Assembly (NCBI RefSeq): GCF_000350225.1
Contig: NW_005179120.1
Location: 488,434-552,433 of the forward strand
From: Chondrus crispus
Lineage: Eukaryota; Rhodophyta; Florideophyceae; Gigartinales; Gigartinaceae
Direction: 5' to 3'
DNA: 64,000 bases
The notes beneath the pieces are model-generated. The model did not search any database and was not told the origin of the DNA. It worked only from the letters and a program-made list of their open reading frames with translations. Positions 54,479-64,000 of the stretch are shown here, one piece after another. The position numbers and the translations under genes are program-made. Every line of letters starts with the position of its first letter. Positions within the stretch are counted from its first letter, which is position 1.

Positions 54479-54489
54479 GGTTATGGGCC
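54479..54489 (+). other. copia primer-binding site (half tRNA-iMet)
   Basis: ggttatgggcc directly after the LTR end. This matches the internal initiator-Met tRNA fragment site known from Drosophila copia, rather than the 3'-CCA site tggtatcagagc common in plants. Confidence 0.7.
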
Positions 54490-54649
54490 ACACGCAACCG
54501 CTGAACACGATCCGTCAACTCCGAACAAACCCGCACCACGGCAGACGTTAACAGAAACGCAAAAGCGCAAGACGACGAGCCGCACTGCAAGAAAACGCGT
54601 ACACACAAGCGATCTCCTCCGCCTCGTCAAACCGCACACAGAACCAACC

Positions 54650-56080
54650 ATGAGTAACAACACCAACACCCATGGCACTCTGCCACAGCTAACCATTACA
54701 AATTATCCCTTCTGGTACGATGCGCTCGAAATACATGCGCGAACGATCAACGCCCACAGCACCCTGGTAGCCACGATACTACCCACCTCGGACCCAGAAC
54801 AACGCAAGAAAGAAGATCTTATACGGAAAGCCATAATGCAGAGTCTAAGTGCCGAAGTGATACAACTCTTACCACCCCATATCCTACGCAACGAGCCACA
54901 CACCATATGCACACTTTTGAAACAAGCGGTGGACACCTGCTCCATCGAAAATCATGAGCTGCTGGACGCAGAAGCACGCACACTCAAGTTCACAGCAGAC
55001 CAAGAATTCGAAGACTACCTGCAGAAACATCGTGAACTAAGGCACAGGATGCAATTCTTAGAATACCCTAACATTGAGGCTGAAAGAACAACTGTGAGAT
55101 ACATGATCCAAGGTCTAGCCCACCACCCGGACATACAAGCACTCGCGATGATGCTTGCAGGCAACCCGCCTCCCACAATAAGGGAATTCACAAACCACAT
55201 CCACCAGGTCCAGCTGATCCAAACCAATGTGCCCACCGCAACACACCAGCAAGAATACAAACAGCAAATCAGAAGGGGACGCTCCGCACCCACTCGTAGA
55301 ATGACCACCACACGCCAACCAGCCAACAAAACACGGCACTATGAGAAACCAACGGGACACAAAGGAATGTGGTGCCACACACACGGAAGTGTCACACACA
55401 CCACCGAGAACTGCTACGCGCGTAGATACCAGAAACGTCCCCAGACAGCACGCGCCCACAGTGCCACAGCGATCGCCAGCAACAACCGCAATGATGACAC
55501 AGTGCCCCACGTCAGCGAGCGACTACAGTTCCTTGAAGACGCCATCGCAGAGCAACAAAACCCCACAGACGGTAAGAACTCATTTATATTAGACTCCGGT
55601 GCGAAGCCAACGCATACCGCTACACCCCACGCGGCCATGCACAGAAGCACCGGAACATTAACGCAAACCGCCACGGGACATTACCCGAACATCACCCACA
55701 CCGGCCACATCAAGATCAAGACGAAGAATGACGACATAAAAATACCCGCCGTACACGCACCGAAGATCAAAGAAAATCTCTTATCAGTGCACGACCTGAC
55801 AGTCTACGGCGATGTCACATTCAGCAGAAACAGGGCACAGCTACACGCACCCATCAAGCTACCACCAGCACAACTCACGGCCAAATACCACCAAGGCCAA
55901 TACAGAATCCAACAAGACAACACAGCAACGGCGAAAGGTGCCAGAACACACAAGCGCACGAACAAAGCCGTAACAAACAATAAAAACCACCGCAACACCC
56001 CGCGCACCAAAACCACAAAGCGCCGCCAACCCACAAAAAGACACACTGCAATATTCGGTACGACAGAAACCAACTCCTAA
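54650..56080 (+). pseudogene. copia gag-protease ORF
   Basis: The ATG at 54650 follows the PBS by 160 bp. Residues 1-190: capsid-like UBN2 region. Residues of about 200-280 are basic, with a CCHC-like knuckle reduced to WCHTHGSVTHTTENC (C-H-H-C order). Protease active site FILDSGA lies at residue ~308, followed by the flap-like region ending ENLLSVHDL. A Lys/Arg/Thr-rich tail ends at TAA 56078-56080, where integrase continues in another phase. In family members gag to RNase H is usually one frame, so this is probably a mutation rather than recoding. Confidence 0.8.
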
Positions 56081-56978
56081 GCTGCAAACAGCCGCAGCCC
56101 CCACCAACACCCCCAAAAAAACAACTGCCACGCAGCAGCTACTGCACGAATGGCACCTCAAACTCGGACACGCACATCCGAAAACAATCGCCACCATGTC
56201 CAAAAACGGACTATTACCCCCAATGCCCAAAGGCATCACAGACCGCAGCGCCCAAATCACGTGCAGCGCCTGCACAGATGGCAAAACCACCACAAGACCA
56301 CACCGCGGAACCCAACACACAACGCAAATGGGAGACAGTCTATCGTCAGATGTGTGTGGACCGATCAAACCACGATCAACACACAACGCGCACTACTTCA
56401 TCACGCTCATAGACACAGCCACGCGATACATATGAGTATATGGGCTAAACAATCGCGCACAAGTACCAGTCACCATAGTCAACGCGATCGAGTACACAGC
56501 GGCACAACATCAACAATACCCTAGCCTGCTTGTCACGGACAACGCGAAAGAATATCTCGCACGATCAGTTCAAGACGCGCTCAAACAGAGAGGAATCGAA
56601 TTTCGCCCAACAACTCCGCATACACCGCAAGATAATGCCCTAGCAGAGCGTATCAATATGACACTAATGGAAAGAGTCAGAGCGACGCTATCTCACAGCC
56701 AACTCTCCGAAACACATTGGCAAGATGCTCTCTACGACGCCGCGTTCAAATATAATTTGACATACCACCACGGCATCAAGAGCACCCCGCACACAGAATG
56801 GTTCGACACACCAACAAGAATCAAAAGATTATTCACCTTCTGTCAACTAGGATACACACCAATGCTCAAACCCCATGCACCAAAGCTCCAAAACAGAGCC
56901 ATCCAAGTACGGTACATGTACGGACTCGACGACACGCACATTGCATACAGAACATCGCAAACAAGCACTACGCAATGA
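56081..56978 (+). pseudogene. copia integrase region
   Basis: The HHCC zinc motif is complete (HEWHLKLGH ... CSAC). Catalytic triad: D in SLSSDVCGP, D in LLVTDNAKEY and E in NALAERIN, about 36 residues after the second D. An in-frame TGA at 56433-56435 lies between the first and second catalytic residues. The frame ends at 56978, before the RT. Confidence 0.8.
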
Positions 56979-57186
56979 TACGCGCAAATGACATCAAACC
57001 GTACTACCAACAGAACGACCCCTGCATAAGCACGAACGCAGTGTTCTCAGCAAAATCACGGACGAAGACACCACCCAACAAAAGAAGAAAAATCTGAAAA
57101 GCCGCAAGACCAAGCAGCGCAAGAAAAAACCGCGCACGCCCACCATCCCCAAAACTGTCAACCGAACCACGGCACCCCCCCAGACA

Positions 57187-58200
57187 TTGAACCAAGCCAG
57201 GAAATACCCTGACGCCGCTCAATGGGGAGAAGCCCATGATGGCGAACTAAAGCAACTGGACCAAATGCACGCGATAGACTGGGAATCACAGAGCCCGACC
57301 AACAACTGGAAAGTCATCATACCCACCACGATGACCTACCGGTACAAAAAAAAGCACAACTATCAAACGTAAGGCCAGATGCTCCATCAGAGGAGACCGA
57401 ATGAAGGCCCATGTCCACTACGATCCAGAAAAAACAGCGACATATATGGCCAACCGCACAACAATTCGGACACTCTTCGCACTCGCCGCCTCCAGCAACA
57501 TGGCCATCGAACATTTTGATAAAACAGGAGCATATCTCCACGAGAAATACCAACACAAGAACAAAGTTTTTGTATGGCAGCCCCAGCATTTTAACGGGTC
57601 ATATTAACACCCGGCCACTCACGGGGAACTGAAAGGGAACCTATATGGAACCCCAGCAGCCGCGAACACATACAGCACAGAACTCCACAACTATCTCAAA
57701 AAACATGGATATACGCAAATGCAATCCGACACCTCACTGTTTCGCAAACAAAACGATAAGGGCACAATATTAATTGGTATCAGCATGGACGACTTCCTCC
57801 CGATCGCGTCACACACCCACCTCATCGACGACCTGTACCAAACACTGAAAAGAAAATATACGGTCAAAAGGATGGGCAAACCGACCAAATATCTCAATTG
57901 GTCAATAGCGTACGGGAAAGAGGGAATCCACCTCTCACAGCCGGAACACATAGACAGTGTCGTTGCGCTCATATCACAGCAGGACTGCAATCTAAAGCGA
58001 ACTCCGTACCTTGACGGAATAAGAATGGACCCGCCCACCGACAGCGAGCCCATCCGCGCAGAGATTGCCGAGATATACGGCAAAGCCATAGGGGAAATCC
58101 GCTATATAGCAGATAGCACAAGGCCAGATATAGCCTTTGCAGCCACAGCACTAGCTCGAGCCCTCAAAAAAACCCACGCAGAGACATTGGAACCTAGCGC
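57187..58200 (+). pseudogene. copia reverse transcriptase region
   Basis: Starts in one phase with NQARKYPDAAQWGEAHDGEL, a typical copia RT leader, then shifts near 57370 into the phase carrying KTGAYLH. The catalytic motif is GISMDDFL (S-M-D-D instead of the usual Y-V-D-D). KYTVKRMG, then the IRYIADSTRPDIAFA thumb region follow. A TAA at 57605-57607 interrupts it, and the FDV/N-A-F-L segment is shortened compared with active elements. Confidence 0.78.
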
Positions 58201-58814
58201 AAAGACTCGTGCAATACCTCAAAACCACGAGGAAGGACGGAATACTGATGCCTGGAAGCAACAAGGGAACAGTACAGGTCAGCACGTATTCCGACGCCGA
58301 CTACGCGAACGACGAGACCACACGGAAATCGATCACGGGAATAATAAAGATGATCAATGGAGCTCCCGTGCACTGGCTAGCAAAACAGCAACCGGTCGTC
58401 GCCAAAAGCACATGTGAAGCCAAATACATCGCCGCAGCCGAGAGCACGACGATAACTCTCTGGCTCCACCAATTGCTACAAGAAGCACAACTTACCACCG
58501 CAGGCCCCACACTGCACGTCGACAATACAGCCGCCGTGCAAATGGCAAAAAATATGGGAGCACCACGACGAAGAAATTGTATCGACATCAGGTACCACTA
58601 CTTGCACGACAGAGTTCAGAAAGGGGAACTAAAAATCCTACGAATACCCACCACCGAACAATATGCAGACATACTCACAAAACCCCTCAAAGCAACACTA
58701 TACAACAAGCACAAAGAGAACATACAGATCCGCGCACAACCAACAAGTACACACCAGCCCTCGCGTCGGGGGGAGTGCGGTTCCATCCAGAACCCACAAC
58801 ACACGCTCGGCTAG
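58201..58814 (+). pseudogene. copia RNase H region
   Basis: Phase change near 58200, then YSDADYAND (first Asp), STCEAKYIAAAES (Glu) and LHVDNTAAVQ (Asp), followed by IDIRYHYLHDRV and ADILTKPL, the conserved copia C-terminus. The frame runs on through the polypurine tract into the LTR, so the original stop codon was probably lost. Confidence 0.8.
58768..58775 (+). other. copia polypurine tract
   Basis: ggggggag immediately before tgcggttccatcc, the inferred start of the 3' LTR. Confidence 0.6.
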
Positions 58815-58908
58815 CATGCAACGAAACCAAACAACACCTGGTTCCATCCAGAGAAAAGCAAGTAAGGCACACGTAGAATAAGGAACAGCATTACAGCACC
58901 TCACTCAC
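58776..58908 (+). mobile_element. copia 3' LTR, partial
   Basis: Begins tgcggttccatccag. About 65 bp later ggttccatccag recurs and continues with the same sequence as the 5' LTR up to cactcac, so the 3' LTR has a small internal insertion or duplication and lacks its 3' end. Confidence 0.6.
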
Positions 58909-58930
58909 TATGTTTAGTTCCGGCGTCAGT

Positions 58931-59069
58931 TCCGGCGGGACGATACGTTTTGGGCACATGTCAAGATCGATACGTAATGACAAAAAACGTATCGTCCAGG
59001 CCTGATTCGACGTATGTGCGATTTTGGTACTGCCTACGGTATATGGCCCAAAACGTATCGTGCCGGGCG
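58931..59069. mobile_element. foldback with ACGATACGTTTTGGGC ends
   Basis: cggcgggacgatacgttttg at the left and its inverse caaaacgtatcgtgccgggc at the right, about 139 bp, non-coding. An internal aaaacgtatcgtcc copy is present near 58984. Confidence 0.6.
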
Positions 59070-59089
59070 GTTTTAACGGCGACAGTTTC

Positions 59090-59356
59090 CTGGTGGGACG
59101 ATACGTTTTAGGCCGATTTACACGGCGGCACCATCATACGCGCTGTATTCGCAACATTGCTGTTGGCAATTTCTGACTAAAAGTTTACCGACAGCGGCGC
59201 ACAGCCAATAAAATGTCAGTGCGCAAAATCTAGTTTTAGCCGTGTGCGATTAGAGGCGCATGAGCAATATTATTAACTTCATATTTTATCACGTACCGTG
59301 TCCCTCGTCTGCCAAGAATGTCAGATGCTCAAAACGTATCGTGCTGGGGGAGCAAT
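59090..59356. mobile_element. second foldback with ACGATACGTTTT ends
   Basis: ggtgggacgatacgttttagg at the left and its inverse-like tcaaaacgtatcgtgctggg at the right enclose about 240 bp. Same end motif as the neighbouring foldback. Confidence 0.5.
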
Positions 59357-59519
59357 TACAGCAGGCAGATTTAGTGGCAGGGCCTTATACTGCACTAACA
59401 GTGTCCCAATGCGCATGTACGAATTACACAATAAGGCGGCGTAATTTATGTCCTGAACATCAAAGCTTTCTAAGTTATTTACTGCGCGAAATTGAAAAGT
59501 GCCGTATGCAGGTTTCGAT

Positions 59520-60293
59520 GATCGTTGCCTCAACGACGCATTTTGGACGGGTGTTTCAGCGATGCGTTGGGGAGGGATGCGCGCACGATGCGTTCTGGAG
59601 AGGTGCGTCTAGGATGCCAGCTGAGGGGGTGCCAGAATGATGCGTTTGAAGGGGTGCCAGAATGCTACGTTGGAGAGGGGTGCGCTCGTGATGTGTTCTA
59701 TAGGGGTGCGCTCATCATTCGTTTTAGAGGGATGCCAGAATGATACGTTCGGGAGGGGTGCGCCCACGACGCGTTCTAAGGGGTGCGAGATTGATGAATT
59801 CGGGAGGGGGGCGCCCATGATGCGGTCTGGAGGGGCGCGAGAACAATGCGTTTTGGAAGGGTGCGAGAATGATACGTTCGGGACGGGTGCGCCCACGATG
59901 CGTTCTGAAGCGGTGCGAGAATGATACGTTCGAGAGGGGTGCGCCCATGATGCGTTCTGGAGCGGTGCGAGAACGATGCGTTTTGGAAGGGTGCGAGAAT
60001 GATACGTTCGGGATGGGTGCGCCCACGATGCGTTCTGAAGGGGTGCGAGAATGATACGTTCGAGAGGGGTGCGCCCATGATGCGTTCTGGAGCGGCGCGA
60101 GAACGATGCGTTTTGGAAGGGTGCAAGAATGATACGTTCGGGACGGGTGCGCCCACGATGCGTTCTGAAGCGGTGCGAGAATGATACGTTCGAGAGGGGT
60201 GCGCCCATGATGCGTTCGGGAGCGGCGCGAGAACGATGCGTTTTGGAAGGGTGGGAGAATGATACTTTGGAGAGGGCTACTCGCAAGACGCGT
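59520..60293. repeat. GATGCGTTCTGGAG minisatellite with 130-bp higher-order period
   Basis: Basic units of about 32-33 bp (gatgcgttctggagcggtgc, gatacgttcgggacgggtgc and variants) are arranged in fours. The 130-bp block starting at 59869 repeats almost exactly at 59999 and 60129. Units to the left (59520-59850) are more divergent. Long frames on both strands are a by-product of the lack of stop codons. Confidence 0.85.
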
Positions 60294-60644
60294 CCTGCAA
60301 GGGGCCTGAACGGTGCGTTGGCATGTTTCTTTTCTGTTTCAGCTACTTCTGTAGTAGATGGCCGTTACGAAAGCACAAGTGTAAATTTTGTGGGGTTGTT
60401 CGTGTAGTGGAGAAACAGCAAAACGGCACAATTGGTGAGCATAGCAGTTGGATATGGCGCGACGTAGAAGATGTATAAATGAATGATTCAACAAAAACGG
60501 CGGGTAGTGATCGCACGGGCACATGGAAATGTGAGGATCGCTGTGACATGTGAATGGTTCCGTTTTCGAGAAGATTGAAGTTTTCTATCGTTGAGAGATT
60601 ATTGAAAATGTGGTCCTAATACTGCAGTATGTGGATATCGAAAA
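60294..60644. other. spacer, no gene seen
   Basis: Unique sequence between the minisatellite and the 3' end of helicase copy D; no motif recognised. Confidence 0.4.
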
Positions 60645-63600
60645 CTACTGGCAGTCCAGTTGGAGAAGACCTTGATGTATGGCCCAAGCCAGTGGGAGCC
60701 ATATTGTCAGAGGCATATCGTCGTTATTCTCGTCAGCGGACTGTATGGATGCATCCGAGAAGATGACGGCTAAGTCCTTCTCAGTGACCCGGGCCGGGCG
60801 GTCACGGAGAACGGAGTTGAAGCGGCAAAGGATTTCGGAAGGGAACAGGTTTTCAGCGATCTGTTGCTGGAAAGACTTCATTCGCCAAAGGTTCCAGGCG
60901 AGTGATATCATGGGACGTAGATCGCAACGACCGTATTGGCCAAATGTGGGGTGAAGTGGTTGGCCAAGGCAGTGCGAGAGGCGGCAATCATAGCACTTGA
61001 GAGGGACTTTTCTTGGGACGGGGCAAGACGGGACGAAATGGGTCGTAGAGAAACAGGCATAGCAGCTTCTTTCCATGAATGGACAGTCATTCTGAGGATG
61101 TTCCGTACCGGAACGGCGGGGAGAAGCGTGGCATAAGAGACACGTCGTCTTGGTTAGGAAGAGGAATTGAGTTACTAAATGAACCGTGGATTCGGTGTCA
61201 ATTGCCTGGAAGTGACTAAATGGCAACGATAGGGGAGGTGACGGGGAAGGGAAAGGGTTTGTGAGAACATTAGGTTGGGTTTGGCGCGCCATACTGGGAG
61301 AAGTTCGTAAGCTCTTGAATGAATTTCTTCCCGATGGTGGAAGTGATGCAGGCCGTTTGCCCGAAAGGACTTGCTTCAAAGATGGTGACGCCGTCGGAAG
61401 TGACCGTGGACGGACTGGAAATGGTGCTTGCTGCATTGAAGGTGATGCTGAAGGCAGCAAGCGTTCACTTGATTGTTGTGGGGAGAAGCTAAGGATTCTT
61501 CGAACTGGAGGGGCTGGAGAGGGGTTGGTTGGAGCGGATTGCTCAAGCAAGAGAGCATTTCATCAAAGTTGTGCTGGGTGGATGTGGTGGCTCCGATATG
61601 GTTTTGCCGTTGAGGCTCGAGATGGATTTGATTTTGATCTTGATGTGGAGGTGGCAACTGCGATTGCGATGGTGTCCCTAATAGAATCTCTGCTTGTATT
61701 TTGAAGCAAAACGGTACCGAAATCGAACCGCCTTTAGCGACAAATTTGAGCACCGTATACAGTTGCTTCTGTGTTCGAAATTTGGTCGATTTTAATTCTA
61801 TCTGGTTGCATTTGAACACCGCCCATGGTGAGGAAAGCAATGTTTTTGATTTATTTTCGGTATATTGGCGCACGTAATGCTCCCCCAAATGCTTGGTTTC
61901 AGAATTCAAAACGAGAATGTTTTTCAAAAATAATTGGTCAAAAGTTCCGTTCCGGCTGGTCCTCGTAAACAGATGACGTCACACTCGTTTCTCTGATCAT
62001 ACATCTGTGACTGGATGATGACACGCATGGTAACTGCCCGATATACCGTTGTTATGATTGTCACAGTATGGTCACGGCTCAAGATCACATTGTGATCTTG
62101 TTACAGGTAGTCACACAGTGACAACAGCAAACTACCTTTTCAAACCTTTACTGTGACTCATGCTCATCGCTCGTAGTGGCATCTTTCTTTACCCAAACCA
62201 CCGCCTGTTTCGATTTTTAACGACGAGAGAACCCCTTTAAACGCCGGTTCAATCCATTCGCGCAATGTGATGCGAGTAGGGCGAAGTTTGTCGCGCGCCT
62301 CATGTACTCCGATACAAGGGCCTTGAGGGGAACGACTACGATAGTGGACTTGATATTCTTTTCCATGAAAGCTGGTAGAAGGACTGCCATAGACTTGCCT
62401 GATGCGGTGGGCATCAGTACGAGGGAGTTGTTCTGCGACGCGGACACAGTGGCTGTGACAGCAAACTGCGTTTGAGACATGAATTCCGCAGATCTAGAAC
62501 GTGTGGCCTTTTTGAGAGCGGACAGTAGAGGCCTGACGAGGGGGGGAGGATATGGTTCGGGGGGTTATCGAGGCGAATACTGTGATTGGAGTGGGACCCT
62601 ACAGAGAAATTGTTGGGGAATTTGAGAGCAGAGGGGTTTGGCTGCAGTTGTTGCAGTTCGTTTGCTGTGCTTCCGTTGAGAGCATGAAGGAGGGGTTTCG
62701 GTTGATGAACCTGGAAGACAGGCTGCAGCTCATGTTGGGATAGCGAGGTCACTCGAGACTGGAGTTGCTGTGAATGTTGGAGGGGGAGCGGTTGTGAAGA
62801 AGCGCGGTCACTATAAAATGACGGCAGCTTCAGATGGCGGTGCCATTCATGGGAGAATTGGCGGTGCTTTGTTAGCGTGGCGGCGGGACAGTCGGGCATT
62901 AGCGAGGTAGTTCGTCCGTAGTGTTTGTGGGCGATAGAGGAGGTATGCGCAGCTTGTTGGTGTCCGGCTGTGGTGTGTTCTGCCAATATGTCATTCATGC
63001 TGCTGTGGAGCTTATTCTGACATATAAGCGGAACCATTCCACTGGTGAACTGCCTGTAATCCTTGAAGGAGATGTGAATGCTCCTGGATTGCAGGGCAGT
63101 CCTGATGACCTTTGTGACACGTGCCGGTGAGAAACGTTGGCCGTTGTTGGCGAATAAGAATGTCCAATGGGTTCTCATGGCTTCGTCACCATGGAGAGCT
63201 CTGACCATTTCGCATTCCAAGGGGCGAATGACCGACAAGTATGAGATCATTCGGAACGAAGTTTACTTGTCGGGAAATCGGTACACCGCGCGGTTGTAAC
63301 CGAGCGCGGCCCTTGACTTGCAGTAGCCAGGGTTGAACAAAATTTCGGAGTGGTGGCCGATGAAGATGTTCCGGATGTTGTTCTCCCCATTTTGTAGCCT
63401 ATAAGTGCATATCTCGGTTGCTCGACCGGGAGATCCGGACGAAAAATGTATCATAGCAAGTAGGAAGTCTTGGATGATTTGGCAATGAGCGAGAAACTGC
63501 AACACTCCTGTTTTCGTCATTCGAACACCAGCGACTTGAATTTCTCGGTCTTGGCCAGAGGAAGCAGTAGAGGTAGGGGATGGGCCAAGACCGGATGCCT

Positions 63601-64000
63601 CATCTTGTGTAGAAACCCTGCGCGGAAAGGAACATGTGGGGTGGACGCAAGGTGTGCGATGGAGGTAATCGGACGATGGATTCATTAGAGCATGGAGGAG
63701 ATGGGCAACGTTGGCCTGCACGCAGGAAGCGTGGTGAGTGAGGGAGGAGAGAAAGGAAAAGCCAGGAGCGCGGTTCGTGGGGTCGTCACGCAGAGATAAA
63801 ACGAGTCGTTGGAAATCAGGAGGAAGCTCGGCCCCCAGAAGACAGTGTTCGTAGAAGAACTTGTCGAAAGTCTTGTGTTGGTTTGTGATGATCGTCCCCA
63901 AAAGAGGCATGGAGAGGTGGTGAGATTTGATGATTCCACAAGGGTGTTGCTTGTGAATGGCACAGACGGCGAAAGAGATTGGACCTTCTTTATGTTTTAT
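60645..64000 (-). pseudogene. C2H2 / recombinase-like / RecQ helicase, copy D (partial, runs off window)
   Basis: The 5' part lies beyond 64000. The frame is open from the edge to a TAA at 63260-63262 (Gln codon in copy A) and covers the middle domain and SGSPGRATEI (~63450). After the stop the same phase continues with DYRQF (~63055) and GHQQAAH...YGR. A G-run indel near 62545 shifts frame into MSQTQFAVTA and Walker A MPTASGKS (~62415). Homology ends at about 62255, deleting helicase motifs II-VI. The C-terminal segment (61550-60645) has the Cys cluster CLLC...CYAC...C...CYDC and ends LAWAIHQG. Between them (62250-61550) lies a Gln/Pro-rich linker in another phase. It is closely similar to copy A. 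Confidence 0.85.

Larger units (their letters stand above)
48938..55225. repeat. tandem unit 3 (6288 bp)
   Basis: Last unit. Unlike units 1 and 2, its end continues into the rest of copia, so this is the original copia context or the last copy of the array. Confidence 0.95.
51876..58908 (+). mobile_element. Ty1/copia LTR retrotransposon, nested and degenerate
   Basis: Order LTR - PBS - gag - protease - integrase - RT - RNase H - polypurine tract - LTR, which is diagnostic of Ty1/copia (integrase before RT). About 4.6 kb of copia sequence excluding the inserted piggyBac. Frameshifts and stops (56078, 56433, about 57370, 57605, about 58200) disable it. The 3' LTR loses similarity to the 5' LTR after cactcac, so it is truncated or replaced at 58909. 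Confidence 0.85.

Noticed and set aside
54221..54649. Extension of copia gag upstream to a 619-codon ORF
   Set aside because: The added 143 codons run antisense through the piggyBac transposase and LTR. The ATG at 54650 after the PBS fits copia gag.
59609..60286. 225-codon minus-strand ORF with repeating PSRTYHSRT
   Set aside because: It is the translation of a non-triplet minisatellite; all frames are long there.
1..64000. Telomere repeats suggested by the helicase family
   Set aside because: No tandem TTAGGG-like or other short telomeric array was found in the window.

Overview
The window is eukaryotic nuclear DNA dominated by transposable elements. There is no bacterial gene packing. It holds a Ty1/copia LTR retrotransposon, a piggyBac-type transposon, another large DNA transposon, MITE-like foldbacks, minisatellites and four copies of a large zinc-finger / tyrosine-recombinase-like / RecQ-helicase protein. 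That last architecture resembles the telomere-linked-helicase-type proteins of fungi. The mixture, with a SET-domain fusion and mostly uninterrupted reading frames, makes a TE-rich multicellular red alga my first guess. Fungus or oomycete cannot be excluded from sequence alone. I found no rRNA, tRNA, CRISPR or telomere repeat that I can support, and almost no host gene beyond one small putative secreted peptide.

Layout: 1-4345 is a GC-rich, hairpin-rich non-coding block that abuts the broken end of helicase copy A (4345-7905, minus). 7.9-13.1 kb is mostly empty, apart from a chromodomain remnant (about 9.6 kb) and a small Cys-rich secreted ORF (10884-11162). A poly-C run and a 100-N assembly gap lie at 13118-13241. 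A MITE is at 15973-16478. A DNA transposon of about 4.1 kb with inverted termini occupies 16892-21011; it encodes a DDE-like transposase, a YqaJ-like nuclease-type segment and a piggyBac-like zinc cluster. Helicase copy B follows at 21234-26811. 27.3-31.1 kb is satellite-like DNA with two copies of a second MITE. Helicase copy C lies at 31262-36664.

From 36362 to 55225 a 6288-bp unit is repeated three times in direct tandem. Each unit carries the first part of helicase copy C, a MITE, a DNA methyltransferase-SET fusion ORF, a copia 5' LTR interrupted by a piggyBac element, and the start of copia gag. Only after the third unit does copia continue through protease, integrase, reverse transcriptase and RNase H to a partial 3' LTR (about 58908). 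Then come foldback repeats, a 130-bp-period minisatellite (59.5-60.3 kb) and helicase copy D, which runs off the right edge.

The nesting gives a relative history: copia inserted at the 5' side of the methyltransferase-SET gene, piggyBac inserted into the copia LTR, and the composite was then triplicated very recently (units differ at only about a dozen positions that I could spot). The helicases, copia and the large DNA transposon all carry stops or frameshifts, and piggyBac carries one frameshift per copy. The methyltransferase-SET frame stays open in all three units, but its 5' part is missing. The most interesting content is the recombinase-helicase family and the methyltransferase-SET fusion amplified beside it.
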